Assembly (NCBI GenBank): GCA_021234155.1
Contig: JAJEKV010000002.1
Coordinates: 13,498,314-13,562,313, forward strand
Source of the DNA: Isoetes taiwanensis
Lineage: Eukaryota > Streptophyta > Lycopodiopsida > Isoetales > Isoetaceae
Reading direction: 5' to 3'
DNA: 64,000 bases
Below are positions 9,906-20,690 of the stretch, piece by piece. The notes under the pieces were generated by a model. The model saw only the letters and a program-made list of their open reading frames with translations, was not told where the DNA came from and did not search any database. Made by a program: the position numbers and the translations under genes. Numbering within the stretch: position 1 is the stretch's first letter; each line of letters starts with the position of its first letter.

Positions 9906-10220
9906 CCCAAAACCCCCAAACCCCCAAAAGGTGCTCTGCCTGCCTTTTCGAGTCCCCAAATTGGATTCTAAGCACCCTTGAGGGCCAGAGAGACCCCTTA
10001 AACTTTGGCACCCCCAAAACCCCCAAACCCACAAAAGGTGCTCTCGCCGCCTTTACGAGTCCCCAAATTGGATTCTAAGCACCCTTTGAGGCAGCCAGAG
10101 ACCCCTCGGACTTTGGCACCCCAAAACCCCAAACCCCCAAAAGGTGCTTTGGCCTCTAAATGAGTCCCCAAATTGGATTCTAAGCACCCTTGAGGCAGCC
10201 AGAGACCCTCAAACTTTGGA
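9906..10220 (+). promoter_or_regulatory. Three 107-bp 5' monomers of LINE B
   Basis: Units start at 9906, 10013 and 10120, each beginning CCCAAAACCCC and containing AAAAGGTGCT, GAGTCCCCAAATTGGATTCT and AAGCACCCTT before an ACTTTGG end. They sit immediately before the first ORF1-like ATG. Tandem 5' monomers with promoter activity are known from mouse L1; promoter function here is inference from that position. The minus strand has closely spaced G-runs that could form a quadruplex. Confidence 0.8.
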
Positions 10221-10223
10221 AGT

Positions 10224-11874
10224 CATGGCCACGAGAAGATGGTTTAAACAGAAAGTAAAGGCAGGGGCAGCCGCACAAAGCGGGTCCCGATCAGCCATCA
10301 TGGACGGGGAGAGTCATCCTCCATGAAGAAGGAGGTGGGGCTAAGGCTAAGGCCCCTCAATGAGGCCGGCCCGGCGGAAGGGATTGATTGCTCGAGACCA
10401 TTATAGGAACTCCCGCCTCCGGCGGGAGAATTGGAGCCATGTCAAAGCGGGAGTGGAGGCTAACAAAGGTCTATTGAGGCTAGCAAGGTCCCCCGGGCCG
10501 GGCATGGCGGTGGGAGATGGAGTCCTCGGCATCCCATGTGCTTAAAAGGCAAATAAAGGTCGAGAAGAACCGCATCCGGGGCTGGGGAGACCGCCGCGGC
10601 ATGTGGAAGATGGCCTTGGCCTTGCACGCCCTGTAAGCAGCAGGCGAGCGGGGAGGTTTGAAGACATGCGGGCCGCTGGGCGTATTTCATCACTCACGGA
10701 CACCATGACCGCGGGAGAGGAGGCGCACAATCACCGGGGAGGCGATGAGTCACGGTGTCACCGGCTTTGTCCCGGAGGTGGAGGCCTCACCACCACCATG
10801 GCCGCGAGGGGGAGGCTCTTGCAATTGCGGAACCCGGCCGGGATCTTGATATAATCAAAAAAGCAAGCCTAACCCGACCCTCGGCGCCCGTCTTTTGCGG
10901 GGCTCGAGCAGCTCGTTTAATCGAGGTTTATCTCGGGGTTGCGTGCAACCATCCTATCACGAGCCGCGGATCTCCCTCTAAGGTTCATAGTCATTTACGG
11001 CCGGTCACCGGCGGGGATATGGCCAAACGGCAAAAGTAGGCCAGCCAAGAGGCAAGTGCTCCGACTTATAGGCTATATGCGGCTCAGACCGCTACCCGCC
11101 CACGACCTCCAAGCAAGAAGAATACGCCCCCAAGCTGCTGCCCCGCCCTCTAAAACCACTCCCGCCATTCGGCCACTCCACACCATTTAGAACCACCACC
11201 ACCACCCCTAGCACGGGTTGCCCGCCCACCTTTGACCCCAGGTAGCGGGGGGAACTCGGGAAACTTGGCCGGAGAGCCCAAAAACGGCAGTTCGAGGCAT
11301 GCCGAAAACCGGGGAGAGTCTCGCCCACAACATCCTAAACACATTCTGTCGGATGACATTCGAGGCGATTCACATTTTCGAGCAGCGCTTCGTCATGGGG
11401 GCTGGCCGTCAAGTCGTCCGCATTGTCATATTCACGCGTTGCGGATGCAGTGCGCGTGATGCCATATTGCGCCAGGGGGAGGATCTTTGAAGGGGACATC
11501 CATCAGACGTGGGAAGGACCTCACACCGTGCAACGGGGAGGCACTTAGAGCAGAGAGCTGGTGAAGGTCGGAGGCATTACCGCCACCAAGGGGGGTGCCA
11601 GCAGATTGGTTCGAGGCGGGGATGCACATTTTCCGACGACACACTTCATCGCCTGCTGCGGACCCACAGCCCCAACCCTTATTTGTGACGAGGCCACCCG
11701 CTTCTCCTACCGCCCCCCCTTCTCCGCTCCTACTCCGCCCCTCCACGGCCCGCCCTCCTCGGCCACATCTTTGCCCCCTCGCTCCATCTACTTCTCCTCA
11801 ACCTCTGCTTCCCGTCCCTCCCCAGCGACTCGGTTGCGCGATACCATCCTGGCCGACAAATGAGGAATTGTGTC
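10224..11874 (+). pseudogene. LINE B ORF1 (L1 ORF1p-like), broken
   Basis: Begins with a basic N-terminus (MATRRWFKQKVKAGAAAQSG) directly after the monomers. The middle is GC-rich, Gly/Pro/Arg-rich and not recognisable. From about 11280 the ORF1p RNA-binding domain appears: VRGMPE and GESLAHNI-like residues, then MTFEAIHIF, VVRIVIF, RDAIL and a GRDLT-like element in alternating frames, matching the RRM plus C-terminal pattern of L1 ORF1p. A proline/serine-rich linker (about 11690-11850) precedes the endonuclease. An RNA chaperone role comes from family knowledge. Confidence 0.72.
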
Positions 11875-12750
11875 TCGGGTGGTCTCATGGAATTGTCGAG
11901 GCTTCCCTTGGCGGAAGGGGACAGTTTGAACTTCAAGTGGCGGCGATATGGATCTCATCTTTCTCATGGAGACATGGGAGCATGTTGAGCCCGCGAGCTA
12001 CGTCTGCAAGGGTTACCAACATTTCTCGGTCTTCAATGCAATACGGAGACGAGGAGGGTCATGGTGGAGTGGCTTGCTACTACCGGACAACCTTAGCACA
12101 TTCGGTTACCCTCCGAGGAGAAGGAGGCGGACACAACCGGTACTTGTGGGTTCGTGTGCATAATACCGGTGGCAACCCTCTTTTTACGGCGCACTTTGTT
12201 ATTTCCCTCACATGAATGACACCTTCTATCGTGACCACCCCGTCGCGGATAGGATGGACCCTTATGTCGATCTATATGATGACATCAGCACCAGCCGGTT
12301 GGGTAGGGTCGTCCTTCTTGGAATTTCAATGCGGGCCGGGGTAGAGCGGCCCATGTGACTTGACCCCCCGGCGGCGATGTCCTGTCCTCGCCGCCAGCGA
12401 AGCAACACGGCCCGCGAGGGGTGGGATGACACCCAGGTCACTTTCGCTTTGTGACGATTTGCTCTGCTATGTGGCATTTTTGACTTGATAATTTGCAATG
12501 GCCTTTCCACGGTGGCCCGATTCACCGCCAAGTGCACATGCGAGCAAGGACAATCGGGGGGGAGGGTCTAGTGTGGTGGACTATGTGCTCGTGGTTCGCA
12601 AGATATGCATCTCATCGGTCGTTTCGGGTGGCAGGCGGATACGGGATGAGGAGGTCGACTGAATCACCTCCCACTTTATTTGGACTGGTTTGGCAAGCCG
12701 CGAACCCCCACTATGCCAGCCCCTCGCCGTCCTCGGTTGAGACTAGATTA
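11875..12750 (+). pseudogene. LINE B-1 endonuclease domain, broken
   Basis: Starts with RVVSWNCRGFPWRKG (active-site Asn), then in another frame MDLIFLMETWEH (Glu), YQHFSVFN, GHGGVACYYRTTLAHSVTL, YLWVRVHNT, MDPYVDLYDDI and a VVLLGDFNAR-like stretch. An in-frame TGA at 12356-12358 follows QPM and recurs in most other copies. Later parts include the GIFDLIICNG-like, VVDYVL-like and final SDHLPL-like elements, degraded here. The CACTA target GCT lies between the WNCRG and FPWRKG codons. Confidence 0.85.
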
Positions 12751-14290
12751 TGAGCGGCAGAGGACTACTGAGATGCTCATGGGCGCCCTCGATGGTCCGC
12801 GAGACCTCCCACACTAGAGCGCGAGACGGACCAGGTGACCGCTATTACGGGATCGGCGGGCCGAGGTCTTTGGCGGACCCCCGTCGCGCTCGTGGTCAGC
12901 AACATTCAGCAGAACCCGATGGTTTGATGCGGTGTAAAAAGAACGCAAGCGGCAGCTCCGCCACATTCGGATCCAGGTACCCGCTTGCGAGGCCACCACC
13001 GCGGTACCGCGCCCATCGAAGGACACAAAGGCGCGGTACCTTTGCCGAGCATCGGGGGAGATGTTCGCCTTCTTTGGACACTCATCCTCGAACCTTTTGG
13101 CGCAGAGTGCTTTCAAGGCCAACCCGACCCTCTGAGGGGACATCACACCCGGCAAGTGGGAGCGGTACTTGCAAAGAGCTCTATGACCCGGGCCAGGGGA
13201 CGGGGGCCCATACCCCCCCCGGGATGGCCCCCATTGGTTCTCGTGGGCGGGGATGTTGAGGAGGGCCCTGCAACGGTGGCTAATGGGAAGGCGGTGACCC
13301 TCGATGGTATGCAGGCCGAAGTTACTTAAATGGGCGGGGCAACCGCTTGTCTGCCGTCCTCACTACCCCCTGTTCCTTGAGCATTGCGGGGAAGGTCTCC
13401 CCGACAATGGACCACAAGCGGGGTTGTTCCCATTCACAAGGCGGGCGACCCACCTTTGTCCGGCCAATTACCGGACGATCATGGTCGATTCAATATTTGC
13501 CAAACTGTATCGGCATTCTCGGCGGCGGTTGACCCGGTGAAGGCGTGCTAGATGTGCGAGCCCTCACACAAGGTGGGCTTTAGACCCCGCCACTCAACGA
13601 TTGACCATATCTTTACACTGCGGTAATCGATTGAAGGCAGTAGGAATCATCTGCCGGGACTTGTATTGCTGCTGTGGACTTCAAGCGAAAGGCTTTTGAT
13701 ACGGTTCCCAGGGAAAAGTTGTGGGCTAGAGCTGCGTCAGGCTAAGAGGGGCTCCCGCTGTCGCGAGAATGCCATATCTCTATTGTATGAGAGTTGTTTG
13801 GCCAGGATGCACGTGGCCGGGCCAAGCATTCACGGTAGTATCGGGTCCGGCGGGGTTGCCCCTCTCGCCAACACTTTTGGCCTCTACATTGATCGGGTTA
13901 GAGCCACGGCTTACCGAGCATGGGGGGGATGGCATACGACTTTTGCACCAGGTCATCCGGCCACTCATCTATCGCGGACGATGTTGGCCTCTTTGCCCAC
14001 ACCCGAAGCTATGCGATCTCACTGGATGCCCTAGACACATTTTGTCGGGCTCTGGACATGCTGGCGTCAATCTGGCCAAGACGTGGTGGTTCTCATATCC
14101 TCTTCCGTCACCCCATGCCTCCCTTGCACTCACATATCTGGGGGGCACCGGTGGACGACACACCCACCTACAAGTACCTAGGGGTGGAGTTCCCTCCTCA
14201 CTCTTTGGGGAGGCGTCTATCCGCTAAGGGTGACGGTAGGCCGGAAAGCGCTTTTATGCCATGCACCAAACAACGGTCAAAGTGAGCTCT
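12751..14290 (+). pseudogene. LINE B-1 reverse transcriptase domain, broken
   Basis: RT landmarks in order, in shifting frames: FRPRHSTIDHIFTL-like residues near 13575-13620, motif A DFKRKAFDTVP (about 13677-13709), motif B GCPLSPTLFGLYID in broken form (about 13852-13894), motif C YADD with one extra base (13970-13982), and YKYLGVEF near 14171. Upstream, at about 13260-13510, the PVHK/NYRTIMV finger region is visible. Spacing between motifs matches LINE A, so the domain is complete in extent even though it is not readable as one frame. Confidence 0.85.
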
Positions 14291-15166
14291 ATGATTGGGG
14301 CCATCACCACATCATTCAGGGCACCGGTCGAGCACGATCGCCCTTCCGCAGACGGGTCGAGGTTTGGGGCCCGGTCGTCTCTTTGGCGACCGGAATGACT
14401 TGGAGCGCAAAGTGTAAGGCATTTTTGGCACGGGCACTTGGGGTGAAACCTTCAGTCCCCTATCGGATTCTGCTGCAGTAAAAACCGGATTCTTACGCCT
14501 GGCAGCCCTTGATAGACACATCGTCTATTTTCAGAAAGTGGTTACTATGGGTGATGCTCGGCCTCCTTTTGGGCTTACACTTTGTGGCCATGGGTCCGCG
14601 AGCGGCTTAGGGGCTGTTGGAGGGGTAAGAGATCGGTGGTTCCGCCGGATGGAGCGTCGCGAGAAGCACATCGCGTCTGGTGGGCACGGTGACCCGATCG
14701 TGGATGACTGCGGGGGAGTACCTAGGCGCTTGTTTCCTTGGCAAGCTCACGGGACCCGGCTCTAGAACGGTCAAAATGGCCCATTACAAGGAGCACATCA
14801 ACCCGTGTTAGCGGGGGCCGCAGCTCTACTGCGTTCCGGTGCCCCACGAAAAGCCTTGAGACTCATTGCCTCCATTCACCGCGGTGCCCACCATCTTCGC
14901 GTCCCGAGGCAGGCGGTGGATTGGGGGAGCCCCCCGGGGCAGAAGCTCTGTCAGTCTTTGTCAAAGCGGGTGCCATTGAGAATGAGTCTCACACTTTCGA
15001 GTTGCCAGCGTTCGGTCGGATCCGGGCGGTGCGCTCCCTTATGCTGCGCGGACTTGCCCTTGCATTTCTGATGAAACACCGTCGTCGATCGTGCCCCGGG
15101 TCGTACATTCAGAGGTACTTGGACTGCGAGGTCACCTTTGCCCCCGCCTGGCTGCCCGCTAATTAG
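14291..15166 (+). pseudogene. LINE B-1 ORF2 C-terminal region with knuckle remnant
   Basis: Recurring blocks: LARALGVKPSVPY, LDRHIVYFQKVVTMGDAR, KMAHYKEHINPVLARGP, AHHLR, then RLCR/LCQAGAIENESHTFE, which aligns with the C-x2-C...H...C knuckle of LINE A if one frameshift is allowed before the last Cys. It ends LDLRGHLCPRLAAR or similar and a stop (LPAN* in this copy). A nucleic-acid-binding role is inferred from the knuckle family. Confidence 0.75.
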
Positions 15167-15376
15167 GCACTACGGGTGTGGTGCATGACTGTATATATTT
15201 GGGTGTTTCTGCATTTTATATGTTAGGGACGGTTTGTCGGCCAGGCTGATTCTTCGCCACCCGGTTTTCCCTCGAAAACCCGCCGGGCGGGGTTTTTAAC
15301 GGGCGATAATCCGCCGCTTGCTGCGTTTTTGTATTGGGTCCCATAGACCGATTGGTCTCCGTGGACGATAAAAGTA
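15167..15376 (+). other. LINE B 3' UTR with two alternative hairpins
   Basis: GGTTTTC (15263-15269) can pair with GAAAACC (15274-15280). Alternatively AAAACCCGCC can pair with the following GGCGGGGTTTT. Both cannot form together. The block GGTCCCATAGACCGATTGGT follows, with its own GGTC..GACC complementarity. The whole module recurs in every LINE B copy and in part at 721-760, pointing to a selected 3' RNA structure for reverse-transcriptase recognition. Confidence 0.7.
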
Positions 15377-15398
15377 CCTTCCTTCCTTCCTTCCTTCC
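15377..15398 (+). repeat. (CCTT)n LINE B tail
   Basis: About five to six CCTT repeats end the element, and the same tail is found in the same place in all complete LINE B copies. It plays the part of the poly(A) tail in other LINEs. Confidence 0.9.
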
Positions 15399-15863
15399 AT
15401 AGTTGTTGGGTTTTATTTTTTGCACTTGTGGTTTATCTTGTTTTTTATGCCCCGCACTCTTTAACAGTTGTCTGGGTTATTCCGGTTGTGCTACCATTAT
15501 ACATCATATTTGCTATTTGGCAAATATGAAATATTACGCTTTGTCTGACGCTCTTTTCGGCCTTAAATCGACGCTTTTCCCCGACGCTTTTTCGACGCTA
15601 CTTTTTCGACGCTTATTTCGACGATATTTCGACGCTTTATTCGACGCTTTTTTTCGACGCTTACTTTTCCTCGACGATTTATGTGACGCATATTCTAACA
15701 TAAATTTCTGACGAATAATCTGACGAAATATCTGACGTAAAATCGTCAGAAAAAACGTCAGAAAAGCAATCGTCAGTATATTCATCAGCATAAACGTCAG
15801 GCAAAAATCTCCGTAGACACTCTGACGATTTTTCTGACAATTAATAGTCATTCTCTTGTAGTG
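15399..15863 (+). mobile_element. Array spacer 1: conserved flank plus CACTA 3' end
   Basis: The first ~146 bases (starting ATAGTTGTTGGGTTTTATTT, ending AATATTACGCTTTGT) are the same in every array unit. At about 15545 they pass into CTGACG/CGACG-rich sequence, which is the 3' subterminal region of the CACTA element, ending TCATTCTCTTGTAGTG at 15863. The LINE B endonuclease then follows at the GCT target. In this copy many CTGACG motifs read TCGACG or TTCGACG. Confidence 0.88.
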
Positions 15864-16680
15864 GCTTCCCTTGGCAGAAGGGGGACAGTTTGAACTCCGT
15901 GGCAGCCGATATGGATCTCATCTTTCTCATGGAGACATGGGAGCATCGCCGGGCTGAGGCTACGATGACCGGGTTACCAACATTTTCGGTCTTCAATACA
16001 TGCGGAGACGAGAGGGGTCATGGTGGAGTGGCTTGCTACTACCGGACAACCTTGGCACATTCGGTTACCCTCCAGAAGACAGACAGACACAACCGGTACT
16101 TGTGGGTTCGTGTGCATAATACCAGTGGCAACCCTCTTTTTCTGGCCGCCTGTTATTTCCCTCACGCAGACAGCACCTTCTATCGCAGCCACCCCGATGC
16201 GGATAGGATGGACCCTTATGTCGATCTATATGATGACATCTGGAAAGCACCGGCCGGTTGGGTAGGGTCGTCCTTCTTCTTGAGATTTCAATGCGGGACG
16301 GAGTAGAGCAGCCCATGTGACTTGACCCCTCGGCCGACGATGTCCTGCAGCTTACGCCCGCCAGAAGCAACGCGGCCCAGGGTCGGATGACAGCCAGGTC
16401 ACTCGCTTTGGCAGACAGTTGCTCCTGCTATGTGGCATTTTTGACTTGATAATTTGCAATGGCCTTTCACAGTGGCCCGATTCTCGCAAGTGCACATGCA
16501 GACAGGACAATCAGGGGGGAGGGTCTAGTGTGGTGGACTATGTGCTCGTAGTTGCGCAAGATATGCATCTCATCAGTCGTTTCCGGGTGGGCACAGACAG
16601 ATTCCGGGATGAGGAGGAGGCTTCGAGATCACCTCCCACTTTGACTGGTTTGGCAAGCCGCGGAGAACCCCACTATACCC
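15864..16680 (+). pseudogene. LINE B copy 2 endonuclease (N-terminally cut)
   Basis: The frame 15890-16306 carries MDLIFLMETWEH, YYRTTLAHSVTL, NRYLWVRVHNTSGNPLF, ACYFPHADSTFYRSHPDADR and MDPYVDLYDDI. The GDFNAR motif is lost by frameshift. TGA at 16318-16320 is the stop shared with other copies. The next frame has GIFDLIICNGLSQW and SSVVDYVLVVAQDMHLISRF. The WNCRG start motif is absent because the CACTA junction lies inside it. Confidence 0.85.
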
Positions 16681-18330
16681 GACCCCTGGCCCGTCCTCGG
16701 TTGAGACTAGATTATGGCGAGGCGAGAGGACTACGCCGAGATGCTCATGGGCGCCCTCCCGGTAATTCAAGACCTCCACACTAGAGCGTGAGCAGACCGG
16801 TGACCCTTCGCTATTACGGGATCACGGCCGGGACGGGTGCTTTGCAGACCCCCCCCGTCGCCGCTCAGGGTCAGCAACATTCCGCGTAACCGATGGTTTG
16901 ATGCGGAGTGTAAAGAACGCAAGCGGTAGCTCCACACATACGGATCGGTACCCGCTTGCGAGGCCACCACCGCATCAGCGCCCATCCGGAAGGACACAAA
17001 GGCGCGGTACCTTACCCCGCATCGAGGGGAGATGTTACATTTCTTTGGACACTCATCCTCGAACCTTTTGGCAGAGAGTGCTTGAAGGCCAACCCGACCC
17101 TCTGAGGGGACATCACACGAGGCAAAGGGGGAGCGAAGACTTGCGGCAGCTCTATGACCCGCCCGGGGACGATACGCCCATACCCCCACGGGATGGCCCC
17201 CATTGGTTCTCGTGGGCGAGGATGTTGAGGAGGGCCCGCGAACGGTGGCTAATGGGAAGGCGGTGACCTCGATGGTATGCGGCCGAAGTTACTTAAATGG
17301 GCGGTGGCAACCGCTTGTGCCGGTCCTCACTACCATTTCAACGAGCATTGCAGAAGGTCTTCCCGGACAATGGACCACAAGCGGGGTTGTTCCCATTCAC
17401 AAGGCGGGCGACCCACTTTGTCCGCCACCACCGGACGATCATGGTCGGGTTCAAGATTTGCCAAACCGCTATCGGCATTCTCGAAAGCAGCGAGTTGACC
17501 TACCGGGGGAGGCGGCAGATGTGCGAGCCCTCACACGCGAGGCGGGCTTTAGACCCCGCCACTCAGCGATTGACCATATCTTTACACTGCGGTAATCGAT
17601 TGAAGACGGCCGGAATCATCGGCGGGACTTGTATTCTTTGCTTTGTGGACTTAGCGAAGGCTTTTGATACGGTTCCCGGGAAAAGGCGTAGGCTAGATCT
17701 GCGTCCAGCGGGGCTCCCATTTGCCACTGCGCGAGAATGCCATATCTGATTGTATGAGAGTTGTTTTTGGCAGGATGCACCGGACGGGCCAAGCATTCAC
17801 CAAGTAGTATCGGTCCCGGCAGGTTGCCCCCTCTCGCCAACACTTTTTGGCCTCTACATTGATCGGGTTAGAGCCACGGCTTCGCGAGCATGGGGGATGG
17901 CATACGACTTTTGCACGGTGTCATCCCCGGCTCATCTATGCGGGCGATGTTGGCCTGCTGGCCCACACCCCAGAAGCTATGCAGTCTCACCTGGATGCCC
18001 TAGACACATTTTGTCAGGCTACAGACATGCGCGTCAATCTGGCCAAGACCAGGGTGGTTCTCATATCCTCTTCACGTCACCCCATGCCTCCTGCACTCAC
18101 ATATCGGGGGACGTACTGTGGGCGACACACACCCACCTACAAGTACCTAGGGGTGGAGTTCCCCTCCTCACTGGGCTTTGGGAGGCGTCTATCCGCTATG
18201 GTGACAAAGAGGGTTGGAAAGCGCTTTATGCCATCAAGAACAAGTCACCGGCAGAGCTCTATGATTGGGGCCATCGGTCCCACATCATTTTAGGGCGGGT
18301 CGAGCCTCGGCCCTTCAGACGGGTCGAGGT
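16681..18330 (+). pseudogene. LINE B copy 2 reverse transcriptase
   Basis: Clear RT blocks: GVVPIHKAGDP, GFRPRHSAIDHIFTLR, CFVDLAKAFDTVPG (motif A), GCPLSPTLFGLYIDRV (motif B), then YAGDVGLLAHTPEAMQSHL (motif C at 17937-17948, with the first catalytic Asp read as Gly), MRVNLAKTRVVLISSSRHP and PTYKYLGVEFPSS. Frames change at least four times. The D-to-G change is a GAC/GGC difference from copy 1 and may be a basecall error. Confidence 0.88.
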
Positions 18331-19141
18331 TTGGGGCGGCCGTCTCTTTGGCGACCTGGAATGACTTGGAGCAGGTGCAGAAGGCATTTTTGGCACGGGC
18401 ACTTGGGGTGAAACCTTCAGTCCCCTATCAGATTCTGCTGCAGGAAACTGGATTCTTGCCGCTTCAGCGGGCAGCCCTTGATAGACACATCGTCTATTTT
18501 CAGAAAGTGGTTACTATGGGTGATGCTCGGCTCCGACCGGGCTTACTTGTGGCCATGGGTCCGCTTGGCGGCTTAGGGGCCTGTTGGAGGGTAAGAGAGA
18601 TCGTGGTTCGCCCGGATGGAACGCGTCAGGAGAACATGGATCGTCGCGTCTGGTGGGCCACGTGGCCGTCGTGGCGGACAAACAAGGGAAGACCTAGACG
18701 CTTGTTTCCTTGGCAAGCTCTGGGACCCCGGCGCTCTAGAACAGGTCAAAATGGCCCATTACAAGGAGCACATCAACCCCGTGTTAGCCCGGGGCCCACA
18801 GCTCTACCTGCGTTCCCAGCTGCCCCTGAAAAAGCGCAGACTCATTGCCTCCATTCGCACAGGTGCCCACCATCTTCGCGATCGAGGCAGGCGGTGGATT
18901 GGGGAGCCCGCCGGGGCCAGGCTCTGTCGGTCTTTGTCAAGCGGGTGCCATTGAGAATGAGTCTCACACTTTCGAGTTGCCCAGCGTTCGGTCGGTCCGG
19001 GGGAGATGCGCTCCCTTAGTACGGCCGGACTTGCCCTTGCATTTGCTGATGAACACACCGTCAGTACGTGCCCTGGGGTCGTACATTCAGGAGGTACTGG
19101 ACCTGCGAGGTCACCTTTGCCCCCGCCTGGCTGCCCGCTAA
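18331..19141 (+). pseudogene. LINE B copy 2 ORF2 C-terminus
   Basis: The longest frame (18348-19019) reads LARALGVKPSVPYQILLQET, RAALDRHIVYFQKVVTMGDA and RVREIVVRPDGTRQENMDRR. A neighbouring frame reads GALEQVKMAHYKEHINPVL and AHHLR. The knuckle region LCQAGAIENESHTFELP is followed by YIQEVLDLRGHLCPRLAAR and a TAA stop. This copy best shows the ancestral C-terminus. Confidence 0.78.
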
Positions 19142-19374
19142 TTAGGCACTACGGGTGTGGTGCATGATCAGATATATTTGGGTGTTTTACGCATTTTATA
19201 TGTTAGGGAGGTTTGTCACAGGTGATTCTTTGCCACGGTTTTCCCTCGAAAACCCTTCGGGGCGGGGGTTTTTTAACCCGGGCAGTAATCCGCTTGCTGC
19301 GTTTTTGTATTGGGTCCCATAGACCGATTGGTCTCCGTGGACGATAAAAGTACCTTCCTTCCTTCCTTCCTTCC

Positions 19375-19841
19375 ATAGTTGTTGGGTTTTATTTTTTGCA
19401 CTTGTGGTTTATCTTGTTTTTTATGCCCCGCACTCTTTAACAGTTGTCTGGGTTATTCCGGTTGTGCTACCATTATACATCATATTTGCTATTTGGCAAA
19501 TATGAAATATTACGCTTTGTCTGACGCTCTTTCTGACGCTAAATCTGACGCTTTTCCCCGACGCTTTTTTCGACGCTTACTTTTTTCGACGCTTATTTTC
19601 GACGATATTTCTGACGCTTATTCTGACGCTTTTTCTGACGCTACTTTTCTGACGATTTATGTGACGCATATTCTAACATAAATTTCTGACGAATAATCTG
19701 ACGAAATATCTGACGTAAAATCGTCAGAAAAAACGTCAGAAAAGCAATCGTCAGTATATTCATCAGCATAAACGTCAGGCAAAAATCTCCGTAGACACTC
19801 TGACGATTTTTCTGACAATTAATAGTCATTCTCTTGTAGTG
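19375..19841 (+). mobile_element. Array spacer 2: conserved flank plus CACTA 3' end
   Basis: Flank to about 19520, then CTGACG-rich CACTA 3' end with intact CTGACG motifs on its left half and CGTCAG motifs on its right half, closing with TCATTCTCTTGTAGTG. This is the clean reference for the motif, against which later copies show CGG-type changes. Confidence 0.9.
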
Positions 19842-20690
19842 GCTTCCCTTGGCAGAAGGGGGACAGTTTGAACTCCGTGGCAGCCGATATGGATCTCATC
19901 TTTCTCATGGAGACATGGGAGCATGCTGGGCACAGGCTACCTGATCTGCCGGGTTACCAACATTTCTCGGTCTTCAATACCTGTACAGGACAGAGGGGTC
20001 ATGGTGGAGTGGCTTGCTACTACCGGACAACCTTGGCACATTCGGTTACCCTCCGTAAATCGCATGGCGGACACAACCCGGTACTTGTGGGTTCGTGTGC
20101 ATAATACCAGTGGCAACCCTCTTTTTCTGGCCGCCTGTTATTTCCCTCACGCAGACAGCACCTTCTATCGCAGCCACCCCGATGCGGATAGGATGGACCC
20201 TTATGTCGATCTATATGATGACATACAGCAGCACCAGCAGTTGGGTAGGGTCGTCCTTCTTGGAGATTTCAATGCACGGACAGGAGTAGAGCAGCCCATG
20301 TGACTTGACCCCCTCGCTGACGATGTCCGCTGCACTTCGCCCTTGAAGCAACACGGCCACGAGGGGTGGGATGACAGCCAGTCACTCGCTTTGGCACAGT
20401 TGCTCCTGCTATGTGGCATTTTTGACTTGATAATTTGCAATGGCCTTTCACAGTGGCCCGATTCTCGCAAGTGCACATGCAGACAGGACAATCAGGGGGG
20501 AGGGTCTAGTGTGGTGGACTATGTGCTCGTAGTTGCGCAAGATATGCATCTCATCAGTCGTTTCCGGGTGGGCACAGACAGTCGGGATGAGGAGGTCGAC
20601 TCAGATCACCTCCCACTTTATTTGGACCTGGTTTGGCAAGCTGAACCCCCCCTTGGCCCCTCGCCGTCCTCAGTTGAGACTAGATTATGA
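19842..20690 (+). pseudogene. LINE B copy 3 endonuclease (best preserved)
   Basis: With one frameshift near 20070 the domain reads almost through: MDLIFLMETWEHAGHRLP, GYQHFSVFN, GHGGVACYYRTTLAHSVTLR, YLWVRVHNTSGNPLF, ACYFPHADSTF, LGRVVLLGDFNARTGVEQPM, TGA stop (20301-20303), then LDPLADDV, LLLCGIFDLIICNGLSQW, SSVVDYVLVV and SDHLPLYLDLVWQ. The Glu, Asp/Asn and Asp-His catalytic motifs are thus all present, with a single internal stop and loss of the N-terminal WNCRG. Confidence 0.88.

Larger units (their letters stand above)
9906..15398 (+). mobile_element. LINE B-1: most complete copy of the array's LINE, without CACTA insertion
   Basis: An L1-type element in the order 5' monomers, ORF1, endonuclease, reverse transcriptase, C-terminal knuckle, 3' UTR hairpin, (CCTT)n tail. 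Unlike the copies to the right, its ORF1-endonuclease junction is continuous: TCGAGGCTTCCC at about 11896-11907 is the unoccupied CACTA site. It therefore gives the pre-insertion reference for this family. Its coding parts are frameshifted in many places, partly decay and partly probable sequence error. Confidence 0.88.
15864..19374 (+). mobile_element. LINE B copy 2 (starts at the CACTA site, no ORF1)
   Basis: Begins GCTTCCCTTGG, exactly at the CACTA target in the endonuclease, and runs to the (CCTT)n tail at 19353-19374. Because its left edge is a CACTA terminus and not a reverse-transcription stop, it arose by DNA rearrangement of a CACTA-bearing LINE. It is one of the better-preserved copies in the array. 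Confidence 0.9.

Noticed and set aside
9906-10150. Interstitial telomere repeat (CCCAAAA runs)
   Set aside because: The runs are only part of a 107-bp monomer and do not form a short perfect tandem repeat.
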